Shown here piece by piece: positions 1 to 9,722 of a DNA stretch of 64,000 nt. The position numbers and the translations under genes were made by a program. Source of the DNA: Diaporthe sp. PMI_573 (Eukaryota; Ascomycota; Sordariomycetes; Diaporthales; Diaporthaceae); the NCBI GenBank assembly GCA_021399435.1, contig JAJTUP010000064.1:186001-250000 (forward strand), read 5' to 3'. The notes under the pieces are model-generated. The model saw only the letters and a program-made list of their open reading frames with translations, had not been told where the DNA came from and did no database searches. Each line of letters opens with the position of its first letter. The first letter of the stretch is position 1.

Positions 1-1271
1 CCTTAAGTTGGAAGTTGTCATGATGAGTAGGGGTTTAAGGAGGGGCAGACACTAGCGCAGACGATGGGTCAGCTTGGGTGGAATGGACAATACTGGAAGC
101 CGGAACGCCCATATATATAGATATGTATGTATAATATATTATTAATTGGCTGTTTTAGATTGCATTATCCCGACTAGCACGGACCTGCACATGACCCGTC
201 CCGACATTTCGCAATCTGCGAGACATCGGAATATCGGGATCTATTTGTACCCGCCTAAGTCGAATGACTCGTCTTGGGTACTCGACAAAAAAAAAAAGCC
301 CCCGAGCATGAACGTTATGTGCTTGCAGTTTAACACTTAGTAACAGTTCTTTGGGGATGCTTGTCTTACCATTTCCTTCAAGATCGATTTCTAGTATACT
401 TAGCTAGCTTTACTAGAAGTCTGCCTAAATTTACTGGAATTCTTAGATTACTGGTAAAGCTCCATTAATTTATTACTAAGAATATGTTTATCGGTAGTGA
501 GGCTTCAACGCTGCGTGTCACGTTAGAGGATGCACCCAGGACGGTCAAGGCGAATGCAAGAATTTGCTTACTTCTCGCCTAGGCTGTTGCACGGGCTAAG
601 TAAAAGGGCCCTGAGGTAATCCTTGTTAACGCGGGGGTCCCCCAACCATCGCTCGGGGATAAACTGCTGTGCGCGCCATGAAATATGCAGAATCATGGAA
701 CAAAGCCCATTGCCAGATATCAGGAATAGTCTATGAAAAGTAACGTCGATATGCAATTACGAAGGGGCTTGTCCATTTAGGTATTAATGCTGGCGGTGTT
801 GGGTTTCCAAAAAATGGTCCCCTCCAGTAGTAATGCCAGGCACGCTAATAGGGACCGGCGAATACAGACGAAGGTCTTCCCAGATGCAAGCGTCCAAATA
901 CGCAAGCCTTTGTATGCTCGGGAGGCCAATCTCATTCTGAGATTTTTAAAAGACCGGACCTCCTCCGAATTTCGTCAGAACTCTAAAGTACTGGCTGAGA
1001 TGTCTCTATTGGCGGGAGGGGAGGATTTCATAGTGATAATCAGACACTCGCACGAGAAGCAAATAAAACGGAAATCCATAACAACAATCATTCCTATATT
1101 TCGGTCCTTTCGGCTCTGCTAATTGTAGATGTCATTGATCCGGGGGAAACTTTCCGATCAGGATAACCCAATATTCGGTCTCTGGTTCCCACCGAGTTCA
1201 TCAACTAACCGCGTAGTGTGTCCTCCTAAGGCAGTATTATACCGTCGAAGTGAAGGCCTGAAACTGAGGAC
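1..1271. other. Left-end stretch without a supported gene
   Basis: No reading frame here has a recognisable domain or convincing splice structure. The longest + frame (787-1122, 111 aa) resembles no family I know and starts in low-information sequence. A 16-bp stretch near 758-773 recurs near 2477-2492, so this may be remnant repeat sequence. It lies downstream of the minus-strand reductase gene, so it could include that gene's 3' UTR. Confidence 0.5.
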
Positions 1272-2230
1272 CTAATCATGCTGAAACTTGGCAGCGAATT
1301 TCTTCTCCAATCCTTCATCCGTGAGGAGAGGGAGGCCAACCAGCTCGTTGTCCACCTCGGGATAGGCAGCACGATACTTTCCACTAAGGAGTGCAGCTTT
1401 GAGCAAAGGAAAGATGAGATTGAAGTCGGTTGGACCCTTCTCCAGATTTTTGAGAGCCTGCTCAAGCTCTTGCTGCGCGTCTACTCTTGTCTCCGTCCAC
1501 TGAACTGCCGGTGGACTGTACTTCTTCGCGATGGCCAAAACCTTGGCCTGGGTCAAGATGGTGTCGTGAATGAGTAGGTTTCGATTCTTGGTTGCTTCAG
1601 GGGCATTTAAGGCGCCGGCGACGGCTTTTCCAATGCTGTGAACACTGGTAGAGCTGAAGGGGTGTTCACCATTGTCAAAGATTTGAATCGAAGATGTATT
1701 CACATCAAGAATGAAGGGGTATTCGAGCATGTAATCCAGGAAAGCTCCCACGGAGAAGATCGTATAGTCAAGCAAACCCGTATCGGCCTTCTTTTTCAGG
1801 TACTCCTGGACTTGGGCCAATGGGTAGTTGATGGGAAGAGTCCGCGCCTTAGGGTCGGTCGACAAAGAACCCCAGTCGGCCGGAATATACCGCTTTACTC
1901 CAGCTTTGATGCAAGCTTCGATGATTAGCTCCTGATTCATGACGGCAGCGGATGCAAAGGTAGCGATTGCGACATCATTGCGTCGCAACGCCTCGACAAG
2001 GCTATCCTGGGAGGAATAATCGACCTGAGCAGCCTCGACACCGGAGGGGAGGTCCTTCATGCCAGAAGGGTTTCTGCTCAGAACAGTCACAGTAAATCCA
2101 TTATTGACCAGCTCCTCAAGAATCGCACTTCCCAGACGACCTTTCTGTAGAACTGACTTAACAAACGGCTTAGAGAACGGAGATAACCGAGACTTACACC
2201 AAGGAGAGCTACCTTCTTGAAGGAACCCAT
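1272..2230 (-). CDS. NmrA-like / isoflavone reductase-family NAD(P)-binding protein
   Basis: Predicted 301-aa oxidoreductase of the atypical SDR (NmrA/PCBER/isoflavone reductase) group. Exon 1 (2230-2198) encodes the first 11 residues, MGSFKKVALLG. A 53-nt intron (2197-2145, donor GTAAGT, acceptor CTACAG) follows, and exon 2 (2144-1272) continues with KGRLGSAILEELV. The splice rebuilds a GxGxxG nucleotide-binding motif (GKGRLG, residues 11-16) after a beta strand, which is the reason for choosing this start over a longer unspliced frame. Typical family landmarks follow: VTVLSRNPS after the second strand, the GVKRYIPADWG segment, and LLDYTIFSVGAFLDY. Length matches the usual ~300 aa. Members reduce diverse small molecules or act as redox sensors; the substrate here is unknown. 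It looks intact. Confidence 0.88.
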
Positions 2231-3131
2231 TCTGCTTCAAGTATGTATATGAATCGTGATTTGATTGAACTGAGGCGAGGATCAAAGTTGTTGTATTGAT
2301 GAAAGTATGGGCTATTGTTGTCGGTCGATAGCAGGTATATATAGATATTTCTCGACCTGTGGAAGTGGTATTTTACCACTAAAGCCAGGCTGATTCGGCA
2401 TCCACTCAAAGTCCCACGTAGTGACCACACAAAGATGTTAGCAGCCTCGTAACCAGCTCTTTCATAAGTTACCATATTTACGAAGGGGCTTGTTACATGA
2501 ATTACGCATTCTGGTGCCGCCCAAAGCGGGGACGCTAGTCCTATCAAGGCAAGCGACTCGCCATCCAATAAGCCATTATAAATCAACTGTACCTTTGAAG
2601 ACTCCGGATTCCTAAGCGTCACAGGGGACCATAGGCCCCTGTAACGGCACTTTGCCCAGCAATCGGTCTGCTGAGTGGTTTTCTTAACAGCGTCTAGTTA
2701 ACTAGTTAGTTCGCTATAATGGACGACTAATATCACTCAACTAACATTCGATGCTTTGTGCGGAATCTCAGGTTCCGTAAAACTCCGATATCTTGATGAC
2801 CTTTTATTTGCCGGGCTGATGTACATATGGAAATTGTGAGGAGATTCGATTTGCAAGGTCGCCATCGAGCTGTCTCAGATGGGATGATGGCGCTGGAATT
2901 AGGTTCGAGGTGGGGGTCCGCTTTACTGGAGTACTTAGATCAGAGGAACCGCTTGCCCTCGCTGGCTTGCGGGCCAACGAAGCTCATCGCTCCAGCCAGC
3001 AAGTCACCCTCGGCAGGTCTCGCGTACGCCTACGAATAAAAGTCTCAATCGCAAACGGCCTGAATGGCGATAATGGCTTCCAGGACCCTCGCCGTCAACT
3101 TCCCAGCTTCACTAGCTTGTCATTCGCCAAA
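2231..3131. promoter_or_regulatory. Divergent intergenic region between reductase and DsbA-like genes
   Basis: The flanking genes point away from each other, so this ~900 bp should hold both promoters. No clear TATA box or palindromic operator was identified. The + frame upstream of position 3132 stays open back to 2910, but that extension has no family-like sequence and was not included in the gene. Confidence 0.4.
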
Positions 3132-3836
3132 ATGATTAGGCTTTCTATAATAGCTGTCTTTGACCCTGTGTGCCCTTGGTGCTATGTTGGCGCTCTTCGC
3201 CTGACGCACGCCATAGATGTCTATCGGAAGACCATCTGCGCCAACGACATCATTAATATAGTATGGCACTCATATCAGATCGACCCGGACGCAATCGCCC
3301 AGCCTCTCGTGGAGAAAATGGCATCACGATTTGGTCGAGAACAGCTATCGCGGATGCAAGAGCAACTGCTAGACATAGGCAGGAGAGATGGTATCAAATT
3401 CTCCTTTGAGTCGACAGTTGGAAATACGAGAGACGCGCACAGACTCAATCAGTTAGCCAAAACGAAAAAAGGAAGTGAGATGGAGCAGCTGTCAACGAGG
3501 CTCGTCTTGGAGATGATGAGGATGTATTTTGAGCAAGGTGGAGACATCACCAGCATAAGGGACCTGGGTCTCGCAGCAGAGCGGGCGGGCATTGATCGAG
3601 GCGAGGCGATTGCGTGGCTTGTAGATGGCGGAGGTACGGATGAAGTTTGCCGCGAGGTGGAAGAGGCACGAAGGATGGGAATCAGGGGAGTGCCGTGGTA
3701 TGAGTTCAATGGGCGCGCTGTCGTAAATGGTGCAGTTGAGGAGAGTGTATTTCTCAAGCAGCTTATTCTGGCGAGGGAGGACGCTTTGAAGGCGGTTACA
3801 AGCTCAGGTACTATCTCATTCAACTGCCAAGGCTAA
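3132..3836 (+). CDS. DsbA-like thioredoxin-fold oxidoreductase (FrnE / HCCA isomerase type)
   Basis: A 234-aa single-exon protein. The chosen ATG sits directly before a beta strand leading into FDPVCPWCYVG, giving a CxxC active site at residues 14-17 as in FrnE-type DSBA family proteins. The middle is helical and includes FESTVGNTRDAHRLNQLA, a segment typical of this group. Near the C-terminus RGVPWYEFNGR supplies the cis-proline loop of the thioredoxin fold. Length (~210-240 aa) fits the family. These proteins act as disulfide oxidoreductases or glutathione-dependent isomerases, usually cytosolic in fungi. No signal peptide is visible. Its position among an NmrA-like reductase, an SDR and a P450 suggests a role in small-molecule oxidation, but that is inference. 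An upstream in-frame extension to 2910 exists and is considered non-coding. Confidence 0.85.
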   Translation: MIRLSIIAVFDPVCPWCYVGALRLTHAIDVYRKTICANDIINIVWHSYQIDPDAIAQPLVEKMASRFGREQLSRMQEQLLDIGRRDGIKFSFESTVGNTRDAHRLNQLAKTKKGSEMEQLSTRLVLEMMRMYFEQGGDITSIRDLGLAAERAGIDRGEAIAWLVDGGGTDEVCREVEEARRMGIRGVPWYEFNGRAVVNGAVEESVFLKQLILAREDALKAVTSSGTISFNCQG

Positions 3837-4249
3837 TTGATTGGTATGCGTTGAAGATGTTTGGTGGCGTTTTTTGAGGCATAGTTCTCCTGCTTGTTAT
3901 TCGGCGAATCCTTGACCCTGCTGGGACAAAATTTTATGAAGGGAATCACGGGGTTTAGCCCTTGGGAGTCTATAATTGGTTCATTGTAACACACAGTTTC
4001 GTACATTTTGTAGGTATGCATATTCAATTCAAAAGTGGCTTTGAGGCAAATGGAGGCACCACCATCACGTAAAGGGGAGAAATAAGACACTTGAACCTAG
4101 AGTCGCGAAATCTCCGAATTGGGTTCCATCATGATAGGGGGGGAAGGGCCAGCTCCTCGATCAATTTCCATGTATTTTATTTGTATAAAGCCGCACTACT
4201 ATAATATTACTTCACGAAGGCGAACCGCTGTACACATTCTTCTTTATTC
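3837..4249. other. Convergent intergenic region
   Basis: About 400 bp between two genes that converge, so it probably contains both 3' UTRs. No gene or terminator motif was recognised. Confidence 0.4.
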
Positions 4250-5012
4250 CTAACCAGACTTGCTCACAGTAGGCATTTGACGCACCCATTTCGAGGGGTT
4301 AGCGGTCGCTACATCAACAAGCCATCGGGCCAGGAGACTCCTATTTATGCCCGAAGTGAATCCGGGAGCTCCAACGGGTCCCTCAAATGCCTTGCCTCTT
4401 TCACGATCGGCCAACCACGCGGACAGGTCGCCTGTGCCGGATAGATTGCCCACTCGGAAAACGGTCCACTCGATAGACGCGTCGTTCATGTTCTCAAAAT
4501 AATCCTGGATGGCTAGGATATTGTGGTATGCACCGCTTGCCACAACCTTGATAAGGGTACACATGAGAGTGCGCGAGATGGAGCTTTGATCGTCGGGCCG
4601 ATATATGGCCGTCGTGCCAAGGGCTAGGATTCGATGGACTTCGTGTTCTTTCATGAGCGGTACGATGGTGCGATAATAGTCGGCAAATTCGGTGTTCTTG
4701 GGTTGGCCGGTACTACTGGGCCCGAGGAGTGAGACGATCGCCCGTGACTTGGCAACAGCTCTAGATATGGCTTCGCGTTGGGACATATCCCCTCTGACAA
4801 CCTGTTCAGCGCCGGTAAGCAATCGTGGTAGAAGTCGACATCTTTGCCGAGCGACTTACTACAAGCAAGGGATCAGAGGCGAGGTCGTCGGGGATCTTGG
4901 AAGGGCTTCGGCAGTAAGCAAGAGCTGGAAGTTTGCGATGGAGCAACTCGCGCAGAAGGCAGATGCCTGCAGGCCCAGTTGCGCCGAAAACCAGAATCTT
5001 GTCACCGGCCAT
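4250..5012 (-). CDS. Small NAD(P)-binding SDR-like (NmrA/atypical SDR) protein
   Basis: Predicted 234-aa protein. Exon 1 (5012-4860) encodes 51 residues beginning MAGDKILVFGATGPAG, which carries the GxxGxxG dinucleotide-binding loop. A 58-nt intron (4859-4802, donor GTAAGT, acceptor AACAG) joins it in frame to exon 2 (4801-4250). Exon 2 contains VVRGDMSQREAIS, then AIVSLLGPSS and HRILALGTTAIY, the order expected for the fourth and fifth strands of the fold. A lone Tyr in the later part and the short length fit atypical SDRs (NAD(P)H-binding, YwnB/SDR a5-like) better than classical SDRs. No transmembrane segment is evident. It is divergent from the P450 gene, with an 870-bp shared upstream region that contains a minisatellite. 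Function and substrate are unknown. Confidence 0.82.
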
Positions 5013-5184
5013 GATATGGCTATTCTTGACCTACTGAAGCGTGATGCAATTTTAGGTGTGAGATGCAGTGTGCAGGAAGACAGGCACATCAACATCAATT
5101 TCAAGAACCAAACGGTAACATTTCCAGCAGTGGTGCGGCTAATAATGCGACTACTCACCGTGCCACATTCGGCCGCGAGCCGCG

Positions 5185-5290
5185 GGAAGCTTTTTTGGTC
5201 CCGTGCCGGAAGCTTTTTTGGTCCCGTGTCGGAAGCTTTTTTGGTCCCGTGTCGGAAGCTTTTTGGTCCCGTGCTGGAAGCTCTTTTTAA
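5185..5290. repeat. 23-bp minisatellite, five copies
   Basis: Five direct repeats of a unit beginning GGAAGCTTTTTTGGTCCCGTG start at 5185, 5208, 5231, 5254 and 5276, so the period is 23, 23, 23 and 22 bp. The last copy is degenerate. The array lies 170 bp upstream of the SDR-like start codon, in the divergent promoter region shared with the P450 gene. Confidence 0.92.
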
Positions 5291-5885
5291 TCCTGCGTTG
5301 GAACTCACGCCGTCCCTATTAGGGGCTATAAGACAGGGATAGCTACATTAATGCCATGTAAATCTTAAAATAACTGGGTAAAATACTTACATAAATATAT
5401 CAACAACTTAATATATTGTTAATTTGTCAGCTTGCATAAAGCTGTCCTAAAGCAGTCTTAAAGTACACGCTTACAGGGTGCAGCTTGGTCTCAAATCAGT
5501 TTAGCAAACTATAAGCGTTCAGCGGACCCACAGATTGCGGAAAGTTTTACACCAGTGTGTTGATCTGGACTATGAAAACAGTCCGATAATGTTCCATCAC
5601 GCGGTTATCGGACTCTGGGAACAACCCGACATCGGGAGAAACGTGCCGTGCCGCAACTGTAAACCCTCGGCACTTAGCATGCAGAATTTTGGTTTCCCAC
5701 ATAACCCTGTTAATAGACGGCAATCTGTTGTTGAGGACTGGCAAGTCTAGTTATTTAAAAAGAACCGCCAACATCATCACAGTGTTGGGCGATTCGGTCC
5801 TTGGTTCATACGTTCCCACCTCCGCAGAACGGATTAACAACCTGAACAACATCTAGTCGAGTCGTTTGTGTTTACTGTAATAGAA

Positions 5886-7598
5886 ATGGATTCTTTATAC
5901 GAGGTTGACCGCCTGCGATCGATGATTCGAGGTCTCGGTGCTTTGGGTTGGCTCCCTTTGTTGCTCGCGTGTGCTGGCGTGGTAAGTGTCTCCTCTGGCT
6001 GCAACGCACGCGACAGGTGCTCATCGAGGCGCTAACCCAACACACAGCTTCTTATCTTTGCTTTGGTGAAGACGCTATACAACATTTTCTTTCATCCCTT
6101 GGCCAGATTTCCAGGCCCGATGCACGCTGGAGCCACTGGCCTCGTATACCATTTCGCGCAGATCTCAGGGGACCTGATGCCGTGGCTTGAAGGGCTACAT
6201 GCACGGTACGGGGAGGTCGTCCGCGTCACTCCCAATACACTCAGCTACATCAACCCCCAGGCTATGAAGGATATATATGGCCATCGGTCTGGCGGGAAGA
6301 AGTCGAATAGCAAAGACGACCTCGCAACCGCTAACGATGTCAACGGTGTCTCTAACGTTTTCTCGGAGCTAGATGATATCAAACATGGCCGCTTACGGAG
6401 AATATTCTCAAACGCTTTTTCCGACAAGGCCTTGAAAGCGCAGCAGACTCTCTTCACACGGTACACAACCCAGCTGGTAGACAACATTCGCCGAGACCTG
6501 GCGACGGACCCAAACCGCGAATTCGACGCTGTCAAGCTCTATAACTTCACCACTTTCGACATAATGGGAGACCTGACCTTCGGTGAGCCTCTGGGACTTT
6601 TGGAGAACTCATCCTACTCAGACTGGGTGCGGAACGTCTTTCAAAGCTTGAAGACGATAGCGATCTTTCAATTTATTTTCGAATACCCCTTGCTTGCTTG
6701 GCTTTTCCGCAAGCTCGCACCTCCCGCCATCCGAAAAGCGATGGAGACACACTTCCAGCACTCCGCTGAGCGTGTTGATCGCCGTTTGAAGCGCGGACGT
6801 GATCAACCAGACATCTGGAACCTAGTGCTCAGTCAGCCCGAGGGACATCGCATGTCAGTTGAAGAAATGCACGCCAATGCAAACCTGTTCATGCTTGCCG
6901 GTACTGAGACGACAGCCACTTTGCTCAGTGGCCTTACTTATTTCTTACTAAAGAACCCGGACAGGATGAAGAAGCTTGTCGACGAGGTCCGTACCAGTTT
7001 CAAGTCGGAAGATGAGCTTACGGTCGATAATCTTGCGAAACTGAAGTACATGGCAGTCTGCCTTCAGGAAGGCCTTCGCTGCTATCCTCCTGCTCCCATT
7101 ACGCCACCCCGAGTAACCCCTCCTGAGGGCACTGCCATCTGTGGAGAATGGGTCCCCGGAAACGTAAGCAACTCTTCCAAGCCAAGACCTTCGTGGTCTA
7201 ACTAAAATCCCATGAAACGCAGACTCGAGTCTTCGTTCCCCATTATCCAGCGTATATGTCACCTATCAACTTCAAAGACCCAAAGTCCTTTGTTCCCGAA
7301 CGCTGGCTTCCGGAGATGGAATACGATAATGACCGCAGGGAAATCTACCAGCCTTTCTCGACAGGCCCACGAAATTGTCTCGGGAAGAAGTATGGCCCCT
7401 CTCTGCCACTGTTTGGGCAATGACTAAACGCTTTTCAGTCTCGCCTACCATGAAATGCGTCTGATCCTGTCTAAGATTCTGTGGAATTTCGACGTGGAGC
7501 TTAGTCCACAGAGCGACAAGTGGATTGATCAGAAGTGCTACCTGTTGTGGGAGAAACCTGAACTGATGGTGAAGATGAAGTTGGCTAGAAGGGGTTGA
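5886..7598 (+). CDS. Cytochrome P450 monooxygenase
   Basis: Four exons (5886-5981, 6048-7163, 7223-7389, 7439-7598) give a complete 512-aa P450. The introns are 66, 59 and 49 nt with GT...AG ends and CTAAC-type branch sites. Exon 1 supplies a hydrophobic N-terminal anchor (LGWLPLLLACAGV), so it should sit in the ER membrane. It is followed by FFHPLARFPGP, the proline-rich hinge. The I-helix has AGTETT (residues ~316-321), the K-helix ExxR is EGLR (~373-376), PERW is present, and the haem loop is FSTGPRNCLG with the ligand Cys near residue 456. Spacing and the text after the Cys (GKNLAYHEMRLIL) resemble the CYP65-like fungal clade that includes isotrichodermin-hydroxylase-like enzymes. That clade call is by eye and the substrate is unknown. 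The gene looks intact. Confidence 0.93.
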
Positions 7599-8750
7599 TG
7601 CGGAGTAATGCGTCTGTGTTGCAAAGGATGAAAAACAGAGTGATTCTAAGGAAAGTCAGGCGTCTCATGGAAGGCCGCAATCACTGCCTCGCTAATAAAG
7701 GTATGACGATGCTTTTACCGGCCAGACCTTCCTTAGGGGTTGCCACACCGTTACTCGCTCGGCGGGTGCGGGAATTGGGTGGTATTCGGTGTATACAATG
7801 TTGCATTATAAGGTACCGGGTGTATTGTGCATAAGTGGTGTTACTTTTGTCCTTATAGTACAGCGGTTAAATTTGTGATAGCTATTGTTATGAACCAACA
7901 CGTTGGCACCAAGGGGACCCGTTCGGGTGACCCAGACAACCCGGATCGAATGCCACGACGCCAGCCCCGCGGCACTAGTTGGCAGAGTCACGGGTTATGC
8001 CAAGACCAGGGTTAGGGTCAGGCACCCGGCAACCAGGGTGGACCGATGGGACCGACGAGCGGTCCTAACGATACCAGGCTGGACCGCAACTATCGTCAAG
8101 CGGTCCAGGCGGTCCAACACCCAGGACAAATGAAGAGTCGGAACATATAAGGACATGGTCATCACCACAGTAGATAGCTTTCATAGAACAGACTCTTCAG
8201 TCGTCAATCTAAGTATTCAGTCCAACAAGCCTGTTCTAGAGTCGCTTCCGGGTTGATGACTATTGTTGGGGTTTCTAAAGACGATTGACATATTCACAGC
8301 AATCCCTAGGAAGATATCGACTTTCCTGATGCCAAAAAAATAGCTAAGAGTTAGGGCTAGGGGGGAAAGTATAGTTTTTGTCTCGGATTGAGGGGATGAG
8401 CGGGCTGGCACTGATGATATAATTATAATGCTCTCTTCAACCCCGCCTCTCAGCAGAAGGCTTTATCTGAGTTAATTTTACCTTAGTCCTCCCTGTTATT
8501 TATACTTAATAAAAACCCAGGGTAAGGGGTATATACCTCTAGCTTTAAAGAGTCTTTTGAGTTTACACTCTATACACTATTCCTTTTTATCTATAAGCAG
8601 CGTGATCTTGCCCATGGCGTGGGTCTTCATTAAAGTCTCTCTTCTCCTCATTATTCTTCTTTATCTCTTTATCTAAAAATGCCCTTGGAAGGTAGGTTTC
8701 TAGTGTAATTGCATTTCTTATAAGCTCGGTATCCTGAACCGGATTAAGCT
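7599..8750. other. Gene-free stretch with LTR-like composition
   Basis: No gene is supported. The part from about 7886 begins TGTTATGAACC, and from about 8140 has an ATATAAGGACATGG box followed by CT-rich text, features reminiscent of an LTR. No matching end or target-site duplication was found. From about 8400 the DNA turns AT-rich and degenerate. Confidence 0.35.
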
Positions 8751-9292
8751 ATGGCCGCTATTGAGAATAGCCCATTCTTCAAGGAGCTGCAACGCAACTA
8801 CCAAGAATATCGACATCCCATGACGCGATTAGTGCCTCATTAAGAACAAGGCTTGATAAGAGCTTTGCTCAGCTTAGGCAAGATAGAGGGCACGCCAAGA
8901 GCTTGGACCAGTAATGACCAGAAGGTTTACATTTAAATCTATTACCTTGGATCAAACCTTTGTTTCTATTAGGGTGTTGCCCATAGAGGGCTCCTGGCCA
9001 CATTAATGGACGAGGCCTTTGCCCGATGTTGTGCACCTTTTCTGCCGCATAATGTCGGAGTGACGGCATTTTTTACACTAGACAACAAGGCACTAGTCCA
9101 CGTCATACAGTACATTGTGCTATATACTAAGATAGTGAACGTGGAATGGCGTAAGGCATGGCTTTAAGGTACATTACACTTTTGCCAGCAAGTAATGAGA
9201 AGCCTCTAGTATTGGTTGAGGCCTCAAGCCTCTTTGTGTCCCTAAGAGAAGCTGAGGCAAGTATATTCCATAAGCTTGTCATCATTAGCTAA
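8751..9292 (+). pseudogene. Decayed PaaI/4HBT-type acyl-CoA thioesterase gene
   Basis: One + frame starting at ATG 8751 reads MAAIENSPFFKELQRNY, then continues to HRGLLATLMDEAFARC, which matches the HGGxxATxxDE hotdog-thioesterase signature, and NVGVTAFFTL and VEWRKAWL. The frame is interrupted by in-frame TAA/TAG codons after residues ~30, ~62 and ~74 and again after KAWL. Near 9190 the reading shifts by one base to resume as NEKPLVLVEASSLFVS and ends at 9292. The order and spacing match fungal mitochondrial-type PaaI thioesterases of about 180-230 aa. The start of the frame has no net indels over 77 codons, so the gene was inactivated mainly by point mutations. Clearly non-functional as read. 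Confidence 0.7.
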
Positions 9293-9525
9293 CAGCATCT
9301 AGGCCGTGGGTATGGCTGCTGCTGGATCTATCTTAGTGGGTGGCTATGAGAATGTTTAGCTAGTATTAATTTTTCTTGGGGGTTATAATTAGTATTAAAG
9401 CTTTAATAAGGCAATAATTTTATATTTAGTCTAGCATAAGTTAAGCCAAGCCATATTACTAAAGGTCTTGTGATATATACTGTAAATAAAAGTATGTATT
9501 GTGAAAGGATTTACTGTGTGTAAAT

Positions 9526-9722
9526 TGTCACGGCCAGCACGAGATGCAGCATGGGAGCTGGGTCTATTGGCGCTATCAACGAATATTCTAAGCTGAGGAG
9601 AGGAGAAGAAAGGGGAGAGCGAAGCTCTGTCCCTGGCTCGCGAAGTCTTGACGCGACTGTGGGGCTAAGGGTTAGGGTCCTTGTGACGGCCAGGTGGCTT
9701 GCCTACCATGGCTGCCGTCACA
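9526..9722. mobile_element. Solo LTR with 5-bp target-site duplication
   Basis: A 197-bp segment begins TGTCACGGCC and ends GCCGTCACA, so it has the TG...CA ends of an LTR with short inverted termini. It is flanked on both sides by TAAAT (9521-9525 and 9723-9727), a perfect 5-bp duplication. No internal retrotransposon coding sequence adjoins it, so it is a solo LTR left by recombination between the two LTRs of an element. The superfamily (Ty1/copia or Ty3/gypsy) cannot be told from the LTR alone. Confidence 0.75.

Noticed and set aside
2910..3131. N-terminal extension of the DsbA-like protein
   Set aside because: Open but not family-like; the thioredoxin fold begins right after the Met at 3132.
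7980..8030. Telomere-like GGGTTAGGG text (also near 9668)
   Set aside because: Single occurrences, not arrays, so no telomere or interstitial telomeric repeat.
7886..8250. Second LTR-like segment (TGTTATGAACC..., ATATAAGG box)
   Set aside because: No matching CA end with a target duplication and no second copy in the window.
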